Assembly: GCA_031266175.1 (NCBI GenBank)
Contig: JAISBN010000037.1
Coordinates: forward strand, 1 to 55,259
From: Treponema sp.
GTDB lineage: Bacteria; Spirochaetota; Spirochaetia; Treponematales; Breznakiellaceae
Reading direction: 5' to 3'
Length of the DNA stretch: 55,259 nucleotides
Under the pieces are notes generated by a model. The model was not told where the DNA came from. It saw only the letters and a list, made by a program, of their open reading frames with translations, and made no database searches. The position numbers and the translations under genes are program-made. Shown here piece by piece: positions 26,802-37,200 of this stretch (its first letter is position 1; each line of letters begins with the position of its first letter).

Positions 26802-28031
26802 ATGAAAATCTGGATCAAACTGCTCATCGGTTCGGTACTGGGCATAGTGCTGGGCTTTTTGCTGCCCTATGAAAATCAATCCGTACTTTCCGCCATGGCC
26901 TGGCTTGAGCAAATGGCCCTGCATATAGGACGTTATACCGCAATTCCCCTGTTGTTTTTTTCGCTGCTTATCGCCGTTTACGAACTGCGGCAGGACCGGG
27001 AATTCTGGCCCCTCATCGGCAGGACCTTTCTGGTTATGCTGATAGGGGCGCTTTTTATTATTCCCGCGGGGATCATCGTGACGCTCCTCTTTCCCCCGGC
27101 CCGGATCCCCATCCTTATCGAAGAACAGTTTGAAGCCGTATCCCTCCACATTCCCGATATGGTACTCAACCTTTTTCCATCCAACCTTTTTTCCGCCCTC
27201 TTAAACGATCTGTACCTGCTGCCGGCCTGGTTCCTTGCCTTTTTCATTGCCATGGGTCTGGGACTGGACCGGAACTATTCCAAACCGGTCCTTGCCCTGG
27301 GCGATTCCCTTTCCAGAATTTTTTATCATATCGCGTCCTTTTTTTCCGAAATCCTGGCGCTGATGATCATCGTTCTGGCGGCGTACTGGGCAGTCCGTTA
27401 CCACGCGGCCCTGCGGGCCGATGTCTTCAGGGACCTGATCCTGCTTCTGGGGATCTTCGGCGTCATCCTGGGCTTCGGAATATTCCCCCTCTTTCTGTTT
27501 ATCCTGCAGCCAAAAAACAATCCCTGGGTTACCCTCTACGGCCTTTTGGGGCCCGCCTTCGCCGGCTTCTTTTCCGGGGACATCAACTTTACCCTGCCGG
27601 TGATGTACCGCCACGTAAAGGAGAACCTTGGGGTCCGGCGAAGATCCAATGCCGTCACGGTAAGCCTTTTTGCCATATTCGGCAGGGCGGGCAGCGCCAT
27701 GGTAGCGGCGGTGTCCTTTATCGTGATCATCAAATCCTATTCAAGCCTGGGAATTTCCATGCCGGATGTCTGTATCATAGGCCTGCGGGCTTTCCTGATA
27801 TCCTTTCTTCTGGCGGGACATCCCGGCAGCGGAGCCTTTACCGCCCTGGCGGTCCTGGGAATGAGCTACGGCAGGGGCTTTGAAGCGGGCTACCTTATCC
27901 TGAAACCCCTGGCCTTTTACCTGGTGGCGGTAGGCGCTTTTCTGGATGTCATGTTCTGTTCCTTTGCCTCCTATGTGGCGGGCAAATGGAGCGGTTTCCA
28001 GGAAGACAAAGACATACGCCACTTTATTTAG
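26802..28031 (+). CDS. dicarboxylate/amino acid:cation symporter (DAACS family)
   Basis: 409 aa polytopic; WIKLLIGSVLGIVLGFLLP, GRYTAIPLLFFSLLIAVYEL and FFSGDINFTLPVMYRHVKENLGVRR resemble DAACS motifs. Confidence 0.82.
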   Translation: MKIWIKLLIGSVLGIVLGFLLPYENQSVLSAMAWLEQMALHIGRYTAIPLLFFSLLIAVYELRQDREFWPLIGRTFLVMLIGALFIIPAGIIVTLLFPPARIPILIEEQFEAVSLHIPDMVLNLFPSNLFSALLNDLYLLPAWFLAFFIAMGLGLDRNYSKPVLALGDSLSRIFYHIASFFSEILALMIIVLAAYWAVRYHAALRADVFRDLILLLGIFGVILGFGIFPLFLFILQPKNNPWVTLYGLLGPAFAGFFSGDINFTLPVMYRHVKENLGVRRRSNAVTVSLFAIFGRAGSAMVAAVSFIVIIKSYSSLGISMPDVCIIGLRAFLISFLLAGHPGSGAFTALAVLGMSYGRGFEAGYLILKPLAFYLVAVGAFLDVMFCSFASYVAGKWSGFQEDKDIRHFI

Positions 28032-28052
28032 CCCCGGTATACGGTTTTAGCC

Positions 28053-28091
28053 GCCGGAACAGCGGCCGGTTTTGCCGGCCGCTGTTCCGGC
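28053..28091. terminator. 17-bp perfect stem-loop between convergent genes
   Basis: GCCGGAACAGCGGCCGG-TTTTG-CCGGCCGCTGTTCCGGC; no flanking U-tract. Confidence 0.6.
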
Positions 28092-28098
28092 CCGCCAA

Positions 28099-29016
28099 TC
28101 AGGGAACGCCGGAGGGGGCTTTTTCCGCCCTGAAGGTGACCCGCCTGTTCCGGGCGGCGTTGTCCGGCAGGGCTTCCAGCCCCCCCTCGCCCAGGGAAAC
28201 CAGCCGTTCGCCTTCAATCCCAAGCTCAATAAGTTTGCCCCGGACATAGTCCGCCCGCCGGCGGGACAGGGGCTGCAATATACCGCTTTCTTCCGCGTTG
28301 GTCCGGGTTACGGGATTTGCCCGCCCGACAATATACAGGGTATAGCCCGGATTGTCCTTCAGGAAGCGGACAAGCCTGTCCAGCACATAGAAGTTGTGGT
28401 CCCTAAGGGCCTGGTATTCCGGCCCCCGGGAATCAAAGTCCGCCTGGTTGGGGGGAAAGATCACTTCCATGTTTGTAATCCCCGCCAGGAATTCCGGATC
28501 CTTTTCTTCCGGCGGAGCATGGGCAGACCGCGGTTTTTTCAGGTCAAAACGGTAACCGATAACCAGTCCGAACCCGAAGCCCGTAGGCCAGCCAAAACGG
28601 ACGTACTGCTCGGTGTAGAATTTTTTTATGGGGAACCGGATCCCCAGGCTGCCGTCGGCCAGGACCGATGAAACACGCCTGTCCCCCTCAAAAAGGGTAA
28701 TAAGCCCCGCCCCCGCCTGGACAAACAGGGGAAAGGGCAGGGTCTTTAAAAAATAATACCGGGCAAAGCCCAGGGCTTCAAAACTTGACACATCGTAAAA
28801 ATCGCTGCCGTAGTCAAGTTTTATTCCCGCGGCCAGGGCGCCGGTAATGCCGTAGTCCCCGGTAAGCCCCCCCGCCAGACCGTAGCCGTGGCGGGTGTTG
28901 GCGTTGGCCTCTACCAGAAGCCCCGCGGAAACGGTCTTTTGTTCCTGGCCGAAGGCAAAAGAAACAAGGCCCAGCGCCAAGAGGGGGATAAGGGATTTTC
29001 CGCCGAACCGAACCAT
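28099..29016 (-). CDS. OmpA-family outer-membrane/peptidoglycan-binding protein
   Basis: Signal peptide MVRFGGKSLIPLLALGLVSFAFGQ; C-terminal OmpA-like domain (YTLYIVGRANPVTRTNAEESGILQPLSRRRADYVRGKLIELGIEGERLVSLGEG...NRRVTF). ORF track extends to 29052 and overlaps the upstream gene. Confidence 0.82.
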   Translation of the reverse strand: MVRFGGKSLIPLLALGLVSFAFGQEQKTVSAGLLVEANANTRHGYGLAGGLTGDYGITGALAAGIKLDYGSDFYDVSSFEALGFARYYFLKTLPFPLFVQAGAGLITLFEGDRRVSSVLADGSLGIRFPIKKFYTEQYVRFGWPTGFGFGLVIGYRFDLKKPRSAHAPPEEKDPEFLAGITNMEVIFPPNQADFDSRGPEYQALRDHNFYVLDRLVRFLKDNPGYTLYIVGRANPVTRTNAEESGILQPLSRRRADYVRGKLIELGIEGERLVSLGEGGLEALPDNAARNRRVTFRAEKAPSGVP

Positions 29017-29026
29017 GCCTGCCTGC

Positions 29027-30985
29027 CTAGGGGTGCAGTTTTCCGTCTGCACCGATGGTGTGTGAAGGCGCTGTAAAATGCGCGCTGTTAAAGGAACCGG
29101 TTAACACCTGACAGCTGGAAAATGTATAATCGTCCATGGTGATCTCCACCGGTCCCGGCGAATGACCCGGAACAAAGCCCGTTATGTCTATCAACACAGG
29201 ATTAAACACATCTAGCGGATGGTAATGCAGATTCACGTCATTATTAACAATCCGGGCCGTTCCACCCATTTTAAAGACCGGCGGATAAAGTGCCCTTATG
29301 TGGTCTATTACTATACCATGACCGTAAGGACGTCCAATACTCCTGTTATCGCTGATTCTCCCACCTCGCATGATAAATGTCGTTTTATTTGATGTGGAGT
29401 TGTTCGCGATAAAAATACCCCCGCCGTACCCCAGATACTGGGAAAACAAACCATCTATTCCCCTGGCTCTGTTACCGGTAATTTCACCGCCATCCATGGT
29501 AAGTATAACATTTCCAGAGCGATCCAGGGCAATACCTCCACCGCTAAGGGCGGCGTCATTCCCTGTTATTACTCCCGACTCTATAGTATGGCTCGAAGTA
29601 CCTGACGATAATGTAACACCCCCCAGATATACGGCCCCGCCATTACCCTCGGTCCTGTTGTTTTTGATAACGCCGCCGGTCATGCGGAAAAGGCCGCCCG
29701 ATGTTTGTATGGCACCACCATCGCCGGATGTTTTATCATTATTTTGAAGCACCACCCCGCTTTTCAACCTGAACTGACCCGGACTGTCAAGGATACCATG
29801 CACATAAACCAGCGCCGATGATGAAGTAAAGCCGCTATTTGACCAGCCTATATTGGGATCTCCGGACCATACCGCGCCGCCGTCTATAATAAGATTTGAA
29901 TTACCCGGTGTCTCCAATTCAAGAATGCTCCCATAGACAACATAAAATACCGGGGCGGTAGCGGATCCGGCATTTCGTCGTATGACATAGGCAGCACCCG
30001 GCGGAACAGTCAAACGCGTATAATGTCCGGTTCCAACAAGTATCTGCTCAGCAGCCGCAAGATCAACATTGGCAAGAAGGGTCACCTCATCCAGAACCTC
30101 GGGAAAGAAGGTACCGGTTGACGCAGTAAAAGCGGTCTGGAGGGCGGCGGCATCGGAAAGGCCCGCCGCGTCGGGGTAGTAGGTAAAGACACCCCCCACG
30201 GTCCGGCGGGCTACCACAGGAAACAGTAATCCGCTGTTGTCCACCCGCCAGTGGCGGCTGCTCTGCCAGCCCGGGGGCGGAGCTTCGGGGGTTACGTCAA
30301 ATTTTTCGTTATTGCCATCAATGTCACCGGCGATGGTTTCGCCCAGTACCTGTACGGCGACGGTATAGTTTTCCGGGGTAATCCGGGCCGCGGGATTGGA
30401 ACCGAGGAGCCCGGTTACCGTAATCATCGCGCCGTTTTCAAGGTAGACATCGGTATCCGCCACCCGGGCAGTACCGGACATGGTAAATACGCCCCCCACC
30501 TCGATATACACCCCCCGGGCGTCCGCGGCGATACCCCTGCCCCGGATGGTTATACCGTCGTCTATGGCTAGGGAAGCCCCGTTTCTAAGGGTAAAGAGAT
30601 CCGTACCGGCCTGCCAGCGCTGTATGGTTACCGACGAAGTTTCCGCCGGATAGGGCATCAGCCGTATGTGCTTGCCGGAAACAAGCTCGATACCGGCGGC
30701 TCCCATGGCCAGGGGCCGGGCTATATCCCGGCGGATATAAATATCTTCGGGACTGACGGCGGAAATTCCGGCCGCGTCGTCTACCGCGGCCTGGAGGGAA
30801 TAATACCAGACATACTCCCCCGCTAACGCATCCCAAAGGGCGGCCACCGGGGAGCTGTCTTCTTTTTCACCGCCGGGAACGGCTTCCCCGTCTTCCCGCA
30901 GCAGGTACTCCACCATGGGGTTGGTACAGGCCGCCGCCAGCAGTACAAACAATCCGGCAAGCAGCGCCGGTACCGGTTTACGCAC
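29027..30985 (-). CDS. lipoprotein with right-handed beta-helix-type repeats
   Basis: Lipobox ALLAGLFVLLAAAC; repeated GGGI/GGAV...NNR/GN units (GGVIKNNRTEGNGGAVYLGG, GGGIALDRSGNVILTMDGGEITGNRARG). Confidence 0.75.
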   Translation of the reverse strand: MRKPVPALLAGLFVLLAAACTNPMVEYLLREDGEAVPGGEKEDSSPVAALWDALAGEYVWYYSLQAAVDDAAGISAVSPEDIYIRRDIARPLAMGAAGIELVSGKHIRLMPYPAETSSVTIQRWQAGTDLFTLRNGASLAIDDGITIRGRGIAADARGVYIEVGGVFTMSGTARVADTDVYLENGAMITVTGLLGSNPAARITPENYTVAVQVLGETIAGDIDGNNEKFDVTPEAPPPGWQSSRHWRVDNSGLLFPVVARRTVGGVFTYYPDAAGLSDAAALQTAFTASTGTFFPEVLDEVTLLANVDLAAAEQILVGTGHYTRLTVPPGAAYVIRRNAGSATAPVFYVVYGSILELETPGNSNLIIDGGAVWSGDPNIGWSNSGFTSSSALVYVHGILDSPGQFRLKSGVVLQNNDKTSGDGGAIQTSGGLFRMTGGVIKNNRTEGNGGAVYLGGVTLSSGTSSHTIESGVITGNDAALSGGGIALDRSGNVILTMDGGEITGNRARGIDGLFSQYLGYGGGIFIANNSTSNKTTFIMRGGRISDNRSIGRPYGHGIVIDHIRALYPPVFKMGGTARIVNNDVNLHYHPLDVFNPVLIDITGFVPGHSPGPVEITMDDYTFSSCQVLTGSFNSAHFTAPSHTIGADGKLHP

Positions 30986-30991
30986 CCTGTC

Positions 30992-31996
30992 TTACCAGAC
31001 CCAGTTTATACCCAGATAGGGCGAAAAAGCGGCGTAGTCGCCGATACCGGTAACGTCACATCCCATGCGGAAGGTAAATTTGGTAAAGCGGTACCGGAGT
31101 TCAGGATTTACGGAAAAGGTTTTAAAGGTTCCCTGGGCGGCAAGATCCAGAACAGCGGAAAAATCAAGCCAGGTATAGCTTAGGATCAATTCCGTTTCCT
31201 TATATTCAAAGGAGGGTACAAACACAAGTTTGGAACCAAGGTCCGCCTTAATGCCGATGCCGTAGCCGTCGGTATAACCCAGGGTAAAATTTATGCCGAA
31301 TCCCAGATCTTCGCTGTACCGGTTGAGATAATACAGGGGAAACCCCAGCGCGGCCCGCAGTTCCCCGATGGAAAAACCGTCGTAGGAATAGGCCGCCCCC
31401 GGTTCCAGGATACCGTCCAGTTTGTTCCCCGCCATGGGCGCGGTGGGGGGATTCTCGGGAAATTCCGGCGCAATATAAAAATGATTTTCATGGTGCAAAA
31501 ACACCCGCAGCAGGCCGGGAAAATTAACCTTCGTATCAAAGAGATGGGACACGGGATAGTCAAAATCCTGCTCCGCCAAAAGGGTAAACCAGGGTTTCCG
31601 GGCCGCCTCTTCCGCGCTCCGGCCCCAGAGTCCCGGCCGGGGATCCGGCGCTCCCAGATCCGCGGTAAATTCAAAATTCAGAATACCGGTTACCTCCGCG
31701 ATAGTCTTACCGTAGGCAATGCGGGGTTTAAGGTAAAAGGAACGGATGCTGTACCCCTCTCCCTGGGTATACCGCCCCGGGTACCAGATTTCCAGGGGAT
31801 ATTCATGACTTCCCGCTTCAAGATCCAGGGTAAGCCCCTCCATCCATTCCTTCCAGGTTTTGGGAAGTGAATCTTTCCACGCGCCGGAAGAATCCGCCGT
31901 TTCGGGGGCCGGAAGCTCCGGGGACGCTTCCTGGGCAAAAAGGGAAAGACCAGCGCACAGTAAAAAAGCTGTTAATAGTTTTTTCAGGTTTTCCAT
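30992..31996 (-). CDS. secreted, probable outer-membrane beta-barrel protein
   Basis: 334 aa; signal peptide MENLKKLLTAFLLCAGLSLFAQ; alternating aromatic/polar strands with C-terminal aromatic (SPYLGINWVW). Confidence 0.6.
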   Translation of the reverse strand: MENLKKLLTAFLLCAGLSLFAQEASPELPAPETADSSGAWKDSLPKTWKEWMEGLTLDLEAGSHEYPLEIWYPGRYTQGEGYSIRSFYLKPRIAYGKTIAEVTGILNFEFTADLGAPDPRPGLWGRSAEEAARKPWFTLLAEQDFDYPVSHLFDTKVNFPGLLRVFLHHENHFYIAPEFPENPPTAPMAGNKLDGILEPGAAYSYDGFSIGELRAALGFPLYYLNRYSEDLGFGINFTLGYTDGYGIGIKADLGSKLVFVPSFEYKETELILSYTWLDFSAVLDLAAQGTFKTFSVNPELRYRFTKFTFRMGCDVTGIGDYAAFSPYLGINWVW

Positions 31997-32008
31997 CTAT
32001 TGGTCTCC

Positions 32009-32554
32009 TTAGGGCAGGAAGCTGTGCCCAAAGCTAAGGCCAAAGGCAAAACGGAAGGGGCGGCCGTACCTGACGACCGCTTCCAGAAACCAGCCTTTCC
32101 AGTGGGCCCTGACCCCCCCGGCGGTTTCCCCCAGAACATCGGTATACTCGTAGTCCTGTTCACTGTCGATGCTTATCCCGATACCGGCCTGGATAAACGG
32201 ACGGATCCAGCCGAAGTCGTAGACATAAAAACGGCCGTACACCACCCCTTCCATCACCGATACCAGGGAATGTTCCGGCTCCCTAGAACCGAAGGTCAGG
32301 CCCCCCCGGACGCCGAATCCGAAATACCGGGACAGCTCGTAATCGGCAATGACCACCAGCTCGGGCAAAAAACGCTCCCGGTCGTTCTGGGTGTATTCAA
32401 TCCCCGCGGCCACCGAAAAGGGCTTGTGGATCTGGGGGGTAAAAAGTACTTCCACAAAGGTATTCCAGAACCGCTTGAAAAAATTCTCCTTCTCCTGGGT
32501 CCATGCCGAGGCGGCAAGGACGCACAATAACATACACAGTACAAAACGTTTCAA
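32009..32554 (-). CDS. small secreted, probable outer-membrane beta-barrel protein
   Basis: 181 aa; signal peptide MKRFVLCMLLCVLAASAWTQ; amphipathic strands (YFGFGVRGGLTFGS, RFYVYDFGWIRPFIQAGIGISI). Confidence 0.6.
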   Translation of the reverse strand: MKRFVLCMLLCVLAASAWTQEKENFFKRFWNTFVEVLFTPQIHKPFSVAAGIEYTQNDRERFLPELVVIADYELSRYFGFGVRGGLTFGSREPEHSLVSVMEGVVYGRFYVYDFGWIRPFIQAGIGISIDSEQDYEYTDVLGETAGGVRAHWKGWFLEAVVRYGRPFRFAFGLSFGHSFLP

Positions 32555-32566
32555 CTGTTCCTCCGG

Positions 32567-35500
32567 TTATGGTTCATAGGCCCCTATGGCCAGCTTTCCC
32601 GCCTGGGGCCGTGATTTCCCCGCCGCCGGGCCGCCGGGCCGAAAATCCCCCTTGTTAAAGCTGTTGTCTTTGGTCAAAAAGTAATCACCGATATTGGGAA
32701 ATCCCAGATACCCCCCTGTATATACCGGAATGGCCATCAGGTTATTCAGGGAACTTCGTAAACCGGACAAATTACCATAACCCCCCAGGTTCCAGTAGAT
32801 CTGATCCAACACGTTGCCGGAACTTTGGGGATACAGGGAAAGATCGGCAGCGTTAACCAAAGAACTGCCAGGACGATAATCGGAGGTAAAACCCGGACTG
32901 GTCGTGTCCGACAGATTGTGATTCGTCTCCCAATCTTTATACGCATCGATGGCATCCATCCCCGACAACAACGAATACTTGTACCATTCCCGGCTACTGC
33001 GAAAAATATTGGTATCCGCATCAAAACCTGTAAACCCGGTATAGTCCCACTGGCTGGCAGCACCGGGATTGTTATACGCTACGGTATTATGAAAACGGAC
33101 GTACACGGGGAATTCTCCGAGATAGCCGCTGTGGCCGTTCCACTTCCTGGAATAAACGCCGGCCCCCGTATTACCCGCGATGGTTGTGTTGGCCAGGGTA
33201 AGGTTGATCCCTTTGCCGCCGTAAAAATAGTACCGGTTATAAATACCCGCACCCTGATTGCCGGTAATACGGACATTGGTAAGGAGGACATTCACGGAAC
33301 CGGTGGTCTTGCCGCTTACCGCGTAGCCTTCATAATCGTTCAGGATACCCCCGCCAAAACCGCTGGCAGCCCCCGTGTTTCCGTCCAGGGTCACGTTCAC
33401 CAGAACCGCGGAAACGTCCCCCCCTTCCCTGGCATAATTGACCATGCCGCTGCCGGAACCTGCGTTATTACTGGTAATGCACACGTTAGCCAGGACCATG
33501 GTCCCGCCGTTATATACGCCCCCGCCGGAACCCGCGCTGTTCCCCGTGACGGTACTGTTTGACATCCGGACCGTACCCCCCTCCGCGTTATAGAATCCCC
33601 CACCCGAGGCGCCCCCGGTGGGCCTGTTGTTGGACAGGGTTACATTGGTCATGGTAGCAAAGCCGCTGTTATACATGCCGATGCCGCTGCCGCCGATAGA
33701 CACATTGTTATTTACCGTGAGGTTCCTAAAACTCGCGGTACTGGCATTATAGATTCCCGACCCGCTGCCGGAAGTCCAGTTATTTTCAACGACCACCCCT
33801 GTAAAAGACGCTGTATCTCCCCCGGAAGACACCGTTCCGCCGGATGTAAAAATTCCCCCCCCCTCCCTGGCGGAATTGGAAATAAACGTCGTATCAACCA
33901 AGACAGGCCTGCTGTTCCCCCCCCTGTTAAAGAATCCCCCCCCTTGGTCGGAAGATTTATTGTCCTGAAAAAGGCTCTTTCGAATTTCGGGAGTACAGTT
34001 ATTGCTCAGAGCTACCACATACATACCCCCGCCGCTTTGCAGGGCGGTATTGCTGAAAAATTCCACCTCCTCCAGGATGGGATGAATATCCGTACCATTG
34101 GAAACAATATATATCCCCGCCCCCATGGTGGATTTGTTATTTCGGATAATCACATTTTTCAGCCGCAGTTCGCTGTTGACGTTGTAAATGCCCCCGCCGT
34201 GCTGCCGGGAAACTGTTTTGGCAGCACGACCGTTCCCTTGTACGGTGATGGATGTGGGAGATTCGGGCCCTATGGCCCCGGCGACGGTAAGGGTATCCAA
34301 AGTCGGAGCGGCGGCGTCTACCGCCAGCACCACATGGTGGGCCCGCTGGCCGTCGGAAAATTCTCCGGAAAGGATCGTTTTCTTCGCCACATCGGAGTGA
34401 CTTGTTTCGACTCCGGTAAACCGGTCATCCAGGCTGTCGTGGGTTTCTTCAAAACCGCCGTAAATTCTTAAGTCCTGCTGCAGGACAAAGGCTATGTCTT
34501 TTTTGTCCATAATACCGCCCAGGGTATAGGTACCTTTTCCCCCGGCGTTGTACTGAGAAGGAGAAGCATTATCCGAGGGGAAGGGGTTATGGGGAGAACC
34601 CCCGGTACCGGGATATACTGTCCAGACATCCGGGTCCGGCGGGGTGTAGGTACCCTTGTGGACCCAGATTTCCGTAAAGTTATTCCCCGTCCAGCTGTTA
34701 ATCACCGCCTGGAGGTCGTTACTGGCGGTTCCCCAGCTTTTGCCGGTCCTGCCGTCCCCGGAACCGTAACCGCCGCCCCGGCGGGCTTCCGCGGCCACAT
34801 AGGCGATATTATCCAGGGATGTGACGGTTGGCCGGTACCGTACCTCGAACTGGACGTTTTCATCGGGCATATAAAACTGGTATTCCCGGTGTTTCCAGTC
34901 CGTGGGACTCGATATCAACTTTACCCCGGTGCTCCCCATGGTCAGAGTGGATGCCGCGCAGATAACCCCGCCGTCGGTCCCGCCGGGGACGGCATAGGCG
35001 TTGACCGACCAGTCCACATAGTAGCCCAGATTGGCATCCACGGTAAGCCGGACCAGTTCTCCTGGCAGGACGTACCGGGCGGTCATCCCCGCGTTCTCCG
35101 TCCCCGGCGCGAAGACCGCCTTGACCCGGCCGTCGCTTGCCTCGTCCAGGGGCAGGACAATCTCGTTGGTGTTTTTGCTTAACAGGTTAAGGGTATATTC
35201 ATTGGCGGTAAAAGCCAGGGGGTCTTCAATATGAACGCTTACCGCCGTATTGCGGCCCTTCAGTTCCACATTGACATAGGGATGGGAACTAAAAGATGTA
35301 TTGTTCTGGTCCCTCCACTCGGTGTAGGCAGGCGGAGCTTTTGTAAAAACAACCGTCTGGGAACCGGCGGTGACGGTAATAACCCTGGCAGTGGTACCGA
35401 AAGCGGTACCGCCGTCATTATCCAGGGTTACCCTGGCGTGGGTTCTGCCGGCGTTCACCGGAACCGTATAGGTAACCACATGGGGATTAAATTTGCTGGT

Positions 35501-37126
35501 AACCCCGTCGTCCTTAAGGAATACATTGCCGTCTCCGGGGTGCGGTATGTTCGGAACCGCGTAGGGCTCCACGGTAATACCGTGGAGCACGGCGCTTTCA
35601 AGCTGGCGGCGGATCATAATCCGGTAGGTCTTGGGAATATAGCCGCCGCCGGTGTCCTTCGAGATAATAACCACTTCCATGCTGACGAATTTAAGTCCCG
35701 GCCCGGGAGGAACAAACCCGCTCTCGGTAACGTCAAAGTAAAAATTTTCAAGACCGGTCCCGCCCGGGGCGAGGAAGCTGCGGGAGGTAAAGGTCGGGGC
35801 CTGTTCAAAGGGAAGCGGATCCGCCATCCCCTGGGCGGGATGCTCCTTAAAGGTTCCGTCAGCATTATCCACATACCAGCGCTTCCCGTTCTGATCGTAG
35901 TACCAGGGGATATACGTGTACTCTGGAGACGGAACCCGGTAATCCGGCTTGGGCTTTATCTGGACGGCCTTGGCGCTTTCCGGCAGGACTGCGTCGTAGC
36001 TTATCCCGGTCCGGGAAAAATTCCCCACCAGCCTGTTTTTGGCCGTATCCACATCAGAGGGAGATACATTGGCTTTGGGATTGTCCACCGAAGACGGAAG
36101 GAGAACCGTCCCGTTCACGGCAAATATTTCCAGCCCTTCCAGATAGGCAGAACCCGGCTCCCGCTGAATTTCGATGGTATAGCGTTTCTGCGACAGGGTG
36201 TCGGAGGAGGTGATAACTTCGATAACGGCAAACTTGCCGGGCCCCTTGGGATTTTCATCGATCACAAAGTCCGCTATTTCCGCGCCGAACCACGCTTTGC
36301 CGTCCTGGCCCCCCGCGTAAACCTCTACATGGCCCCAGTTAATCACCGGGGGATCGTACCAGGAAGGAAGGGGCCCCTGGTGATAGGCCCCGGCGATTCC
36401 GGTCCGCAGGTATCCGGGAGCGGGAGTTTTACCGTCCGCCCCCAGCACGTTCCCCAGGTGATCCTTAAAGGTATAGGTAACGGTTTTAACCTTGCTGCTT
36501 TCCACCGCGTGAAAAGAGCGGAGCATCAGGGCTATGTTGTTAGTAAACGCGGGAACCGTGATAACGTATTTTTCCCGCTGGGGAACAAAATCAAGAATAT
36601 AATTGTCCCGCTCGTATTTTTCAAAATTTTCCGGGTCGATATATGCGTCGGACGGATCGTTGATACCGCTTACATAGAGTTCCAGGCCCATCAGAACCGC
36701 TTCGGGCAGGCCCCGGAGGACCCGCACCGTATAGACGGTACTCTCCCGGTGCTCCTTATGCACCGTTATGGTAAAGACCGTTTCCTGTTCCCCCGCAAAG
36801 CCTTTGGTTCCCGCGCCGCTTACTCCCGCCCCTTCTTCGGGAATCCCGGTGACGGTAACGCTTTCCGTGGTATAGGGAACCGTGACGGTATAGCTGGTCC
36901 GGGTATTCTGAAATACCTGGTTTAAAGGATGGGAAGGATCGTCGTCTCCCAGCTGATCCGAGCGGACCTCCAGGCCCGTGAGGTATACGGGCCGGTTAAG
37001 GTCGTGGATTATATAGGGGTTCTTGCAGGCGGCCAGGGAAAAAACGCCCAGAACCGGAAGCAGCGCCGCCGCCTGAAACAGCGTTTTCCAAAACACCACT
37101 TCCCGGAGAAATCCGCGAAAAGTCAT
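32567..37126 (-). CDS. giant surface lipoprotein with beta-sandwich-like repeats and parallel beta-helix region
   Basis: Lipobox LGVFSLAAC; N-terminal repeat domains (YTVTVPYTTESVTVTGIPEEGAG...); beta-helix repeats (GGGFYNAEGG, GGGVYNGG); C-terminal IGAYEP. ORF track starts at 37204; a start near 37126 (MTFRGFLREVVFWK) follows GGGAGG. Confidence 0.75.
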   Translation of the reverse strand: MTFRGFLREVVFWKTLFQAAALLPVLGVFSLAACKNPYIIHDLNRPVYLTGLEVRSDQLGDDDPSHPLNQVFQNTRTSYTVTVPYTTESVTVTGIPEEGAGVSGAGTKGFAGEQETVFTITVHKEHRESTVYTVRVLRGLPEAVLMGLELYVSGINDPSDAYIDPENFEKYERDNYILDFVPQREKYVITVPAFTNNIALMLRSFHAVESSKVKTVTYTFKDHLGNVLGADGKTPAPGYLRTGIAGAYHQGPLPSWYDPPVINWGHVEVYAGGQDGKAWFGAEIADFVIDENPKGPGKFAVIEVITSSDTLSQKRYTIEIQREPGSAYLEGLEIFAVNGTVLLPSSVDNPKANVSPSDVDTAKNRLVGNFSRTGISYDAVLPESAKAVQIKPKPDYRVPSPEYTYIPWYYDQNGKRWYVDNADGTFKEHPAQGMADPLPFEQAPTFTSRSFLAPGGTGLENFYFDVTESGFVPPGPGLKFVSMEVVIISKDTGGGYIPKTYRIMIRRQLESAVLHGITVEPYAVPNIPHPGDGNVFLKDDGVTSKFNPHVVTYTVPVNAGRTHARVTLDNDGGTAFGTTARVITVTAGSQTVVFTKAPPAYTEWRDQNNTSFSSHPYVNVELKGRNTAVSVHIEDPLAFTANEYTLNLLSKNTNEIVLPLDEASDGRVKAVFAPGTENAGMTARYVLPGELVRLTVDANLGYYVDWSVNAYAVPGGTDGGVICAASTLTMGSTGVKLISSPTDWKHREYQFYMPDENVQFEVRYRPTVTSLDNIAYVAAEARRGGGYGSGDGRTGKSWGTASNDLQAVINSWTGNNFTEIWVHKGTYTPPDPDVWTVYPGTGGSPHNPFPSDNASPSQYNAGGKGTYTLGGIMDKKDIAFVLQQDLRIYGGFEETHDSLDDRFTGVETSHSDVAKKTILSGEFSDGQRAHHVVLAVDAAAPTLDTLTVAGAIGPESPTSITVQGNGRAAKTVSRQHGGGIYNVNSELRLKNVIIRNNKSTMGAGIYIVSNGTDIHPILEEVEFFSNTALQSGGGMYVVALSNNCTPEIRKSLFQDNKSSDQGGGFFNRGGNSRPVLVDTTFISNSAREGGGIFTSGGTVSSGGDTASFTGVVVENNWTSGSGSGIYNASTASFRNLTVNNNVSIGGSGIGMYNSGFATMTNVTLSNNRPTGGASGGGFYNAEGGTVRMSNSTVTGNSAGSGGGVYNGGTMVLANVCITSNNAGSGSGMVNYAREGGDVSAVLVNVTLDGNTGAASGFGGGILNDYEGYAVSGKTTGSVNVLLTNVRITGNQGAGIYNRYYFYGGKGINLTLANTTIAGNTGAGVYSRKWNGHSGYLGEFPVYVRFHNTVAYNNPGAASQWDYTGFTGFDADTNIFRSSREWYKYSLLSGMDAIDAYKDWETNHNLSDTTSPGFTSDYRPGSSLVNAADLSLYPQSSGNVLDQIYWNLGGYGNLSGLRSSLNNLMAIPVYTGGYLGFPNIGDYFLTKDNSFNKGDFRPGGPAAGKSRPQAGKLAIGAYEP

Positions 37127-37141
37127 AGGACCTCCCGCGCA

Positions 37142-37168
37142 TGTGTGTGTGTGTGGGGGGGGGGGGGG
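37142..37168. repeat. compound simple-sequence tract: (TG)n plus G14 on the plus strand, C14 plus (AC)n in the sense orientation of the 32567 gene
   Basis: TGTGTGTGTGTGT at 37142-37154 directly followed by 14 G at 37155-37168. Confidence 0.95.
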
Positions 37169-37200
37169 TAGTTCAGGCAGAATTATCACCGTTCCGTTCC

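Noticed and set aside
35231-36925. 564-aa plus-strand ORF
   Set aside because: Antisense to the giant lipoprotein; no domain pattern.
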